In this document: piece after piece, positions 41,200 through 46,906 of the stretch
Layout of the letters: each line of letters starts with the position of its first letter
Numbering within the stretch: position 1 is the first letter of the stretch
Virus record (IMG/VR): IMGVR_UViG_3300020193_001983
Coordinates: 1 to 46,906 of that record
Strand: one strand, 5' to 3'
Source of the DNA: a virus
Length of the DNA stretch: 46,906 nt
The notes under the pieces: generated by a model
Told to the model about the DNA's origin: nothing
The model's database searches: none
The model's input: the letters and a program-made list of their open reading frames with translations, nothing else
Translations under genes and position numbers: made by a program

Positions 41200-41564
41200 A
41201 AATTCAAATCGCTATTGCCATCAATGGTCTTGGTGATTGGTGGGCGTGGGGAGCATCTGGGTATTCTAATTACGATATGATGAATGAAGTCTCCGGTCAG
41301 GTTATAGAACCATATACCATAGACTTTATACAAGCAGATGTAGATGTTCCAAATCCACGTAAATTTGATGGTTATGAAATCCAAAGAAAAAGAATAACAG
41401 AAGCTCTTTCCAAAGTAATTAAGAATGAAGCAATCGAAGACTGGTTAAATAAGGCCAATAATGCTTTCGAAGGCCGAACACCTATTGAATTAATTGAAAG
41501 TGGCGAGATTGACAGGCTATGGCGTATGATTTATTTTCTTGAATCAGGCGAACCTTCAAATTGA
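41196..41564 (+). CDS. Protein with MbcA/ParS/Xre-antitoxin-like C-terminal domain
   Basis: A 122-residue protein. The last 50 residues read AIEDWLNKANNAFEGRTPIELIESGEIDRL, which follows the DUF2384 (MbcA/ParS/Xre toxin-binding) pattern WL-x-x-x-N-x-(A)-(F/L)-x-G-x-TP-x-(E/D)-L. The N-terminal 65 residues (GLGDWWAWGASGYSNYD) are unlike the usual HTH. No RES-type toxin gene is near. It may be an orphan antitoxin that neutralises a host toxin during infection, or a virion protein. Convergent with the RuvC-like gene. Confidence 0.55.
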   Translation: MKIQIAIAINGLGDWWAWGASGYSNYDMMNEVSGQVIEPYTIDFIQADVDVPNPRKFDGYEIQRKRITEALSKVIKNEAIEDWLNKANNAFEGRTPIELIESGEIDRLWRMIYFLESGEPSN

Positions 41565-42010
41565 AGTCCATAAGCAGCTATACATAATGCATCAGCCATT
41601 CCATCGCTAGGAGTCCTGCATTTTTCTGGTATCAAATTCACTTCTGGGTATGTTTTTTGACAGAATTGAATAGCCGCTTCCTTATCCTTCTCGGTCCCTT
41701 CTAAAACTATCCCTTTCCATTTTTGGGGTATTACTTTCACATATTTTATCTTCAAAGCTGTCAAAACTCCTAGCAAGATACCATAACCCATTCCGAAATT
41801 AAACATAGAAGTAACACCTTGACCTGGCATAGCTCCTACTTGTTCAATATAAGCTTTCTTTATTTTAGATTCTTTTAGAAATTTGATAATAGAAAGAATG
41901 TCCAACTCTTTTTTGCCCTTTTTATTTATAAGAGTAGGCATTTTGATTACTTTAACTGCATCCGATATTATTGCTATACCGCCTTCTAACCCAGGATCAA
42001 TGCCTATCAT
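41531..42010 (-). CDS. RuvC-like Holliday junction resolvase
   Basis: A 159-residue RNase H-fold nuclease with RuvC acidic residues: D5 in MIGIDPGLEG, E56 in AYIEQVGAMPGQG and D136/D140 in PSDGMADALC. The QxxG and GxGVTSMFNFG parts are those of phage RuvC-like proteins. It would resolve branched replicating DNA before packaging, in place of T4 gp49. Encoded beside packaging genes. Confidence 0.85.
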   Translation of the reverse strand: MIGIDPGLEGGIAIISDAVKVIKMPTLINKKGKKELDILSIIKFLKESKIKKAYIEQVGAMPGQGVTSMFNFGMGYGILLGVLTALKIKYVKVIPQKWKGIVLEGTEKDKEAAIQFCQKTYPEVNLIPEKCRTPSDGMADALCIAAYGLQFEGSPDSRK

Positions 42011-42022
42011 ATACTAATTGAG

Positions 42023-42844
42023 TTACATGACAAACATTTTACCTTCTAATGAATCGAAATGGTTATCTAAGTAATACTCATACTTCCCAGCATAACCTTT
42101 TACAATTTCATCCCATTCAGTTAATTCTTCACCTTTAAGTTTTGTATATTTTCTATCATGTGCTGGATTTCCCCAAGCAAATCTTCTTCTTGTAATTAAG
42201 CTGGCCGGAATTGGGGCAAAGGTTATTTTTCCAGTTGTTATGTATTGAGCTACTAATTCATAAGCTAATTCATTAAAATTACGTAAGTTCTCTTTTCTAG
42301 CTGACCTCATTGTTCCTAAAGCTAAAGCTAAAGGCCGCAATTTTGTATTTCTTTCATAGATATCCGATCCTTTTTCGATACCATAAACTTGGTTTGCTAA
42401 GTCATAAAAATCTCTTGTTATTTCTTTAGCGAAATTGTCATTAAAAACATCAGTTCTTCTTATCGCATGTCCTAATCTATGAGCGATAATCCAGGCAGTC
42501 ATTGGCACTTTTTGATCACCAACATTATTAGTGAATATTATTGTTATAGCATCTGGTTTTGGTTCTATATCAACTTTAAGATTTTCTTTAACCCATTGAG
42601 GAGAAACTTCACCTACTTCCACATGTTTATAAGCATCTTTTGATTTTATAAAATACAAATCAAAAGTATTTTTGGAATTTGACCATAATTTATGTATTTT
42701 TTCTACACCAGCAGGATTATTTAATATGCCAACATCTTGCTTAGTGTAGCCATATTTACGTGGGTTAGCAGGATTCCAATCACCCTGCAAATCAAAAGTC
42801 CTGATTGGCATTTCATTCATGCCAATCCATTCTCTGAACGTCAT
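42023..42844 (-). CDS. Putative internal head protein, degenerate zincin motif
   Basis: A 273-residue protein starting MTFREWIGMNEMPIRTF, a capsid-targeting-like leader. A CATAAATA late-type box lies four bases upstream of the ATG. Residues around 120 read WIIAHRLGHAIRRT, which keeps the two His of a zincin HExxH helix but has Arg for the catalytic Glu; a later Glu (FNELAYELVA) could be the third ligand. So it may bind zinc without peptidase activity, or use another Glu. Packaging in the head is inferred from the leader. Confidence 0.6.
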   Translation of the reverse strand: MTFREWIGMNEMPIRTFDLQGDWNPANPRKYGYTKQDVGILNNPAGVEKIHKLWSNSKNTFDLYFIKSKDAYKHVEVGEVSPQWVKENLKVDIEPKPDAITIIFTNNVGDQKVPMTAWIIAHRLGHAIRRTDVFNDNFAKEITRDFYDLANQVYGIEKGSDIYERNTKLRPLALALGTMRSARKENLRNFNELAYELVAQYITTGKITFAPIPASLITRRRFAWGNPAHDRKYTKLKGEELTEWDEIVKGYAGKYEYYLDNHFDSLEGKMFVM

Positions 42845-42941
42845 ACCCTATTTATGCCCAAATTACTCATAATATTTATGTTGCTTAATGAATTATCATG
42901 AATAACCTAAACGATAAATTCACAGCATAGATAGATAGTAC

Positions 42942-43631
42942 ATGAAGACATTTACAGAATGGCTAAAACTACGTAAATATGGAGTTGATGCGGGAACATC
43001 GGACGCAATTGCCTTAGCTAAGAAATCACTTGGAATTTCCACTAACGAATGGTTTATTTTTGAAAATTACGACGCATCACACGCACTAATTGTGGTGGAT
43101 GTTCAAAATGATTTCGTGAATGGCTCTTTACCAGTCCCAGGGGCAAAAGAAATCATTCCGTATGTAAACAATTTAGCCAATAATATACGTAACAGCGGAG
43201 GAATTGTCGTATATACTGCGGACTTACATCCGGCCAATCACGTAAGTTTCAAAGGACAAGGGGGACAATGGCCTTCGCACTGTGTTGTAAACACTTTCGG
43301 CTCACAATTTGTTCCAGACCTTGAAGTAAATGGACCTATTTTCGACAAAGCAACAGAGCCAGATAAAGATTCTTACTCTGGTTTTGGTGGCAAACTAAGA
43401 TCACAAAAACCTACTACACTAGAAACCTACCTTAAAGAACACAATGTTACAAATGTCATTGTATGCGGGTTAGCATTAGATTATTGCGTACTAGCAACCG
43501 CAACTGACTCAAAAAAACATGGTTTTAACACCACTGTTTATTTGCCTGGTAGCCGAGCAGTAAACAATAAAGAAATTGAAACCTTAATTGCCAAGATAAA
43601 ACAACAAGGCATTAAAATTATTGCAACATAA
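42942..43631 (+). CDS. pncA: Nicotinamidase with capsid-targeting-like leader
   Basis: A 229-residue protein. Residues 47-229 form a complete isochorismatase-fold nicotinamidase: D53 (VVDVQNDF), K136 (FDKATEPDKDSYSGF), C182 (GLALDYCV); metal ligands D94, H96, H100 (TADLHPANH) and H113 (WPSHC). It converts nicotinamide to nicotinate. The first 46 residues are extra: MKTFTEWLKLRKYGV is nearly the T4 internal-protein leader, followed by a helical spacer. So the enzyme may be packed in the head and enter with the DNA. GATAAATT lies upstream. Together with the phage sirtuin it affects NAD turnover; it could also refill NAD lost to NAD-destroying defences. Confidence 0.85.
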   Translation: MKTFTEWLKLRKYGVDAGTSDAIALAKKSLGISTNEWFIFENYDASHALIVVDVQNDFVNGSLPVPGAKEIIPYVNNLANNIRNSGGIVVYTADLHPANHVSFKGQGGQWPSHCVVNTFGSQFVPDLEVNGPIFDKATEPDKDSYSGFGGKLRSQKPTTLETYLKEHNVTNVIVCGLALDYCVLATATDSKKHGFNTTVYLPGSRAVNNKEIETLIAKIKQQGIKIIAT

Positions 43632-43941
43632 ACTCGTGTGCGAATTGCTTGTTGAAGTGCTCTTTAACTTCTGTTGTTATAGATTTTGTGTATAAGTTCA
43701 AATCTACTGTTAGTGTCTTGCAATGTTTTTTAACCCACGGTGATAGAGCCGCATAGTATCCAGACACTTTTCCAAGGGCTATCCAGCGTTCCATATCCCT
43801 GCTACTCATCATAATCTGTTCTTCTTTGGGCGTACCTTCAAACCGGCCTTCTAGAAAGGCTTTAGTTGTTACCAACTCCTTAACTATGTCTGCAAAAGGA
43901 GTTATGTCTAAGCCAACTTCCTCCTTAGAGGAATACGTCAT
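43618..43941 (-). CDS. Hypothetical protein truncated by the TnpB element
   Basis: A 107-residue protein with ATG at 43941 (MTYSSKEEVGLDITPF). The longer frame starting at 44016 reads through antisense tnpB sequence and is not original. No family recognised; charged and helical with LVTTKAFLEGRF and LGKVSGYYAALSPWV. The transposon remnant begins within a few bases of the ATG, so the original upstream region or N-terminus is gone. It ends convergent with the nicotinamidase gene. Confidence 0.55.
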   Translation of the reverse strand: MTYSSKEEVGLDITPFADIVKELVTTKAFLEGRFEGTPKEEQIMMSSRDMERWIALGKVSGYYAALSPWVKKHCKTLTVDLNLYTKSITTEVKEHFNKQFAHEFMLQ

Positions 43942-44676
43942 GCAACTGTGAGCCTCAATCGTGCCGGTCAGTATTTTGTTGCTATTCTCGTTGAACGAGA
44001 AATTAAGCCACTCCACAAGGTTAAGAAGGAAGTTGGTATAGACCTTGGCATCTGTGCTTTAGCAACAACTTCTGCTGGCAAAGAGTATAAGAACATCCGT
44101 CCGTATCGTAGTTTGCAAAAAAGACTACGAGCATTAAACAAGAACCTGCATAGGAAGAAACTTGGTAGCAATAATCGTGAACGAGCCAGGAAGTTGCTTG
44201 CCAAGGTGCATATTAAGATTGCGAACATACGCAGCGACCATTTGCATAAAGTAAGTCGTCAGATAATTGACGAGAACCAAGTCATTTGTCTGGAGACGTT
44301 GAATGTAAGTGGCATGATGCGTAATCATTGTCTTGCTAAATCCATTGCCGATGTTAGTTTGTCTGAATTAGTCAGACAGATTGAGTATAAGGCGAATTGG
44401 TGTGGCAGGACGGTCATCAAAGTAGATAGATGGTTTCCATCCAGCAAGACTTGTTCAAAATGTGGTTTTGTCATGGACTCACTACCTCTTAAGATTAGAG
44501 AGTGGATTTGTCCGAAGTGCAAGGCAAAACATAACCGTGATAAGAACGCTGCTGTTAACATCCTTAACGAAGGAAAAAGAACCGTAGGAACTACGGAGTT
44601 AGCGTATGGACTCAATGTAAGACCTAAGAGCATTCAAGGGCGGTTGAGGATGAAGTACGAAGCCCCTACCCTTTAG
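43942..44676 (+). pseudogene. tnpB: Truncated TnpB (RNA-guided nuclease of IS605 type)
   Basis: The 242-residue frame covers only the RuvC and zinc parts of TnpB; about 130-150 N-terminal residues are missing. It starts in the strand ATVSLNRAGQYFVAILVE. The RuvC acidic residues are all present: D32 (VGIDLGI), E116 (ICLETLNV) and D198 (NRDKNAAVNIL). The zinc knuckle has C169, C172, C188, C191. Without the recognition lobe it cannot be a normal RNA-guided nuclease, but the catalytic set is intact. GC-rich codons suggest bacterial origin. Confidence 0.8.
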
Positions 44677-44692
44677 GGTAGGGGTAGTTCAC
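44663..44692 (+). repeat. Right-end hairpin of the IS605-type element
   Basis: Arms CCCCTACCC (44663-44671) and GGGTAGGGG (44676-44684) with loop TTTA, then TAGTTCAC. The stop codon of tnpB lies in the loop and stem. In active elements this part is the end cut by TnpA and the 3' portion of the guide RNA; whether an RNA is still made is unknown. Confidence 0.7.
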
Positions 44693-45734
44693 CAGCTTCT
44701 TTTTGAGTATTAAAAGCAATAGCATCTTTTTTATTCTCAACCCAATCATAGTAGAGTCTTTCATTAGGTTTGCCCATCCATCTAACAGAATCGCTACCTT
44801 CGGCTACAATATACCATTTCTTATCTTTAGCAGCCATGAATCCGTCATAATATCCACTATTGTAACGTTCTCCAAGTAAATCCAATTCCATTATCGATTT
44901 TCCTTCATCTTGATCTTCAACGCCTTGAGTATAACCAAGATGATAAATTTTCTTATAAATATTATCCTTTCTACCAGCATCGGGATCAGCTTCTTTCAAG
45001 TAAATGAACTCTTGTAATACTTCTTGCCTATAGCCTTCTTCTCCCATTATTTTCTTCATTTCTTTACACCATTCAAGAGTATGTTCTGGATGTTCTGTGT
45101 GATCTGATTTAAATATATAAAAATTATTCTTTTTGTCTAGAGCATTTGTATATGTTTTATAAAACCAATTATTGTCTCTATTTGTTGTTGAAAGGACTAT
45201 GCAATTACCACCACAACTTAAGACAGGAAACATACCTCTCCAATGACTTTCCATATCATTATAAAAAGCTGCTTCGTCAATGAATAAATGGTTTAATGCT
45301 TGACCACATGTTGCTTGAGGCGTATAAGAAAACAATTTACAACTAGTTTCTATAAATGTCTTTTGATGGTCATTATCTTTACTAAGTTTAGGTTTTATCC
45401 ATTCAGGCAATTGATTTATAGCAAAATTCACAATCTTCATTAAACTGCAAGCTTCCCTATCAGTTTTAGAAATCATTACACAACTTTTATCTAATCCAAA
45501 CATGCACTTCCAAAAGAGATAAAGAATTGTCGTTGTAGTAAAACCACCTTGTCTGAATTTAGTGCCTATTACAAACCTATTATTTTCATAACATTCTATA
45601 AGTCTTTCTTGAAATGGATATAATTTTAGAGGAATAATTCCATGCTTTGGATGTAGAATTTTGATGTAATTTTTAACGAAATAAGGGAAACTAAGTGCGC
45701 ACTTTCTCAGTTCTTCGATTTGATTTATATTCAT
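44673..45734 (-). CDS. Terminase large subunit ATPase, 3' end cut by TnpB element
   Basis: A 353-residue protein. The packaging ATPase is clear: a deviant Walker A with early Lys (K59-FRQGGFTTTT, residues 59-68), Walker B HLFIDEAAF with D153 and E154, and coupling motif STTNR (182-186), followed by NNWFYKTYTNA as in T4 gp17. After about residue 260 the expected RNase H-like nuclease domain is absent; instead GYTQGVEDQDEG and YYDGFMAAKDKKWYIV appear, an unfamiliar segment. The last residues ELPLP and the stop come from the inserted TnpB end. AAGGA precedes the start. T4 gp17 has 610 residues. Confidence 0.75.
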   Translation of the reverse strand: MNINQIEELRKCALSFPYFVKNYIKILHPKHGIIPLKLYPFQERLIECYENNRFVIGTKFRQGGFTTTTILYLFWKCMFGLDKSCVMISKTDREACSLMKIVNFAINQLPEWIKPKLSKDNDHQKTFIETSCKLFSYTPQATCGQALNHLFIDEAAFYNDMESHWRGMFPVLSCGGNCIVLSTTNRDNNWFYKTYTNALDKKNNFYIFKSDHTEHPEHTLEWCKEMKKIMGEEGYRQEVLQEFIYLKEADPDAGRKDNIYKKIYHLGYTQGVEDQDEGKSIMELDLLGERYNSGYYDGFMAAKDKKWYIVAEGSDSVRWMGKPNERLYYDWVENKKDAIAFNTQKEAGELPLP

Positions 45735-45800
45735 ATATGTCCTTTCTAGTTAAAGATATATAGCTAATAAAGAATAATACTAACAACAATAAATAAAGTT

Positions 45801-46427
45801 ATGAAGAGATTTTACGAATTTTACCATATAATCAAAGAAGCTAACGAATCACAAATTTGGGCTGTTGATTCATACGATTATGAAGGCAGGCATGTCACCG
45901 GAACAACTCTTTATCATGACAAAGGAGTTGCTGAGGCTCAAAAAAGTAATTGGACTAGAGTAAGACCAGTTAATGTAACGGGAAAATATCATCCTGGGCA
46001 ACCTGTTTGGAAAATAATGCAATATGGATATGGAGACATGTTTGACAGAGGTAACGCAAGTTATTTTGCCGACAGAGAAGAAGCAGCAAGAGTTGGTGGC
46101 AAATGGGAGCAACCGCAGGAAACAAAAGTATTTAATTCCGCTGAAGAAGCAAAAAAATTCCATGCAGGTGAAAATGAAAGATATAAAAACGATGAATTAA
46201 ATAGAGTAGCAAAGGAAAAATCAGAATATCCAAATATAGTTAAAAAAATATTAGCATCTTTTAAAGAAAAAGTGCAACAGGCTGAGCAAATCATGATTTC
46301 TTCAGATGGGACTACAAGCGAAGGTTATTCCGCTATTTGGAAGGCTTTAGATGAAGTTGAAAATAAAGCAAAAGGACTAAAAGAATGGTTGCGTAATGCC
46401 AGCTTCCATCATTTTAATCAACGCTAA
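45801..46427 (+). CDS. Hypothetical protein with capsid-targeting-like leader
   Basis: A 208-residue protein starting MKRFYEFYHIIKEANESQIW. An AATAAATA box stands directly upstream. The part after the leader is a beta-type domain (WAVDSYDYEGRHVTGT, VWKIMQYGYGDMFDRGNAS) followed by a long charged helical C-terminus (residues 120-200). No family recognised. Probably a head-associated protein by leader and promoter type. It is divergent from the terminase. Confidence 0.6.
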   Translation: MKRFYEFYHIIKEANESQIWAVDSYDYEGRHVTGTTLYHDKGVAEAQKSNWTRVRPVNVTGKYHPGQPVWKIMQYGYGDMFDRGNASYFADREEAARVGGKWEQPQETKVFNSAEEAKKFHAGENERYKNDELNRVAKEKSEYPNIVKKILASFKEKVQQAEQIMISSDGTTSEGYSAIWKALDEVENKAKGLKEWLRNASFHHFNQR

Positions 46428-46867
46428 CCATTTGGTGGTTGTTGAGGCATTTCAGGTGGCTGCTCTTGTCCTTGTGGCATTTGAGGCATCTTCTTTTCTT
46501 CAGCAGGTTCTTCCTTTTTCTTTCTGCCTAGGTTATTGACAGGAACACCTATTTTCTCTGATACACTTTCTAATTCATTTCTAACACTATTTAGAATTTC
46601 TCTTAAATCACCTTTTTCATCAATAGCTCGCATCAAAGCTACACCGCATTTCTGTAGCTTTTTAAGGTACTTGTATTCAGTCCTTGGCCAGCTATTATGT
46701 AAAACCTTACGTATTTCAATTACTATGGTTTCTACACTCTTAACAAGTTGACGTGTGCCTACTTGTTTCCCAGCTGCGATAAGTTCATGTACGGATGTAA
46801 GAATATCTCCTACTCTATGGCCTAAGTATTCTCTTGATTCTGTAATTAAATATTGCTTAAAATTCAT
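46424..46867 (-). CDS. Hypothetical protein with capsid-targeting-like leader
   Basis: A 147-residue protein starting MNFKQYLITESREYLG; LITES would fit a T4-type protease site region. The body is helical, basic and compact (LTSVHELIAAGKQV, YKYLKKLQKCGVALMRAI), and the C-terminal 35 residues are Pro/Gln/Glu-rich (MPQGQEQPPEMPQQPP). A CTAAATAA box lies just upstream. It overlaps the end of the previous convergent gene. Confidence 0.6.
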   Translation of the reverse strand: MNFKQYLITESREYLGHRVGDILTSVHELIAAGKQVGTRQLVKSVETIVIEIRKVLHNSWPRTEYKYLKKLQKCGVALMRAIDEKGDLREILNSVRNELESVSEKIGVPVNNLGRKKKEEPAEEKKMPQMPQGQEQPPEMPQQPPNG

Positions 46868-46906
46868 GTTATTATTTAGTGTTTTGTTGTTGGAAAGCTA
46901 TTGCAG

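Larger units (their letters stand above)
43939..44692 (+). mobile_element. Decayed IS200/IS605-type element (tnpB and right end)
   Basis: About 750 bases of visibly higher G+C content than flanking DNA. It has a 5'-truncated tnpB and, at its right end, the typical hairpin of these elements. There is no tnpA, and the left end is missing. The left border touches the start codon of a leftward gene and the right border cuts the 3' end of the terminase gene. It can no longer move by itself. Confidence 0.75.

Noticed and set aside
43942-44016. N-terminal extension of the 107-aa leftward protein
   Set aside because: Those codons are antisense to tnpB sequence and came with the element.
43942-44676. 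Functional RNA-guided TnpB nuclease
   Set aside because: About 130-150 N-terminal residues and the left end of the element are missing, so only a relic is claimed.
1-46906. tRNA genes, rRNA genes or a CRISPR array
   Set aside because: No tRNA arm pattern with CCA end or TTCGAATC-type loop and no regularly spaced repeats were noticed; a tRNA scan would be needed to exclude degenerate tRNAs.

Overview
The window is a stretch of an AT-rich tailed phage genome with T4-like (myovirus) organisation. The evidence is a contractile sheath, tail-tube proteins, neck and tail-completion proteins, a gp26-type baseplate hub protein, a gp55-type late sigma factor, a terminase ATPase and a RuvC-like resolvase, all in tightly packed, often overlapping genes on both strands. 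Shine-Dalgarno motifs and sigma70-like TTGACA/TATAAT promoters are visible, so the host uses an ordinary bacterial expression signal set. The host itself cannot be named from the sequence. No tRNA, rRNA or CRISPR array was seen.

Layout. 1-3.6 kb: an amphipathic-repeat protein, a papain-type peptidase next to a signal-peptide protein, and several very small early-looking genes. 3.6-13.8 kb: a carbohydrate cassette with two related glycosyltransferases, a GT9-like transferase, two intact or near-intact sugar epimerases/reductases plus one remnant, a ThDP-dependent E1 alpha/beta pair, a DegT-fold enzyme with His in place of the PLP lysine, and a B12-type radical SAM protein; a homing endonuclease sits inside it. 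13.7-21 kb: accessory genes (zincin-like protein, AlkB-like dioxygenase, sirtuin, alpha/beta hydrolase, HNH and Hef-like endonucleases) and a candidate small RNA. 21-38.4 kb: the structural block (neck, gp14-like, gp15-like, sheath, two tube paralogues, gp55, gp26), interrupted by LAGLIDADG and double-HNH endonucleases. 38.4-41.6 kb: a GC-rich ParB-like gene, its AT-rich paralogue and small genes. 41.5-46.9 kb: RuvC-like resolvase, nicotinamidase, a terminase truncated by a decayed IS605-type TnpB element, and more head-type proteins.

How it may work together. Nine products start with a short leader of the form M-(K/T/S)-(T)-F-x-(E/D/Q/S)-(W/Y/F)-(L/I/V), which resembles the capsid-targeting sequence of the T4 internal proteins. 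Several of their genes are preceded by TATAAATA-like boxes, matching the gp55-type late sigma factor. The nicotinamidase carries this leader, so it may be packed in the head and injected; together with the sirtuin this suggests phage control of host NAD metabolism. The sugar cassette has the parts expected for a branched 3,6-dideoxysugar. Three genes (epimerase, AlkB, sirtuin) have single-base frame breaks close to their starts, which may be sequencing errors. The homing endonuclease load is high: five genes of four or five families.
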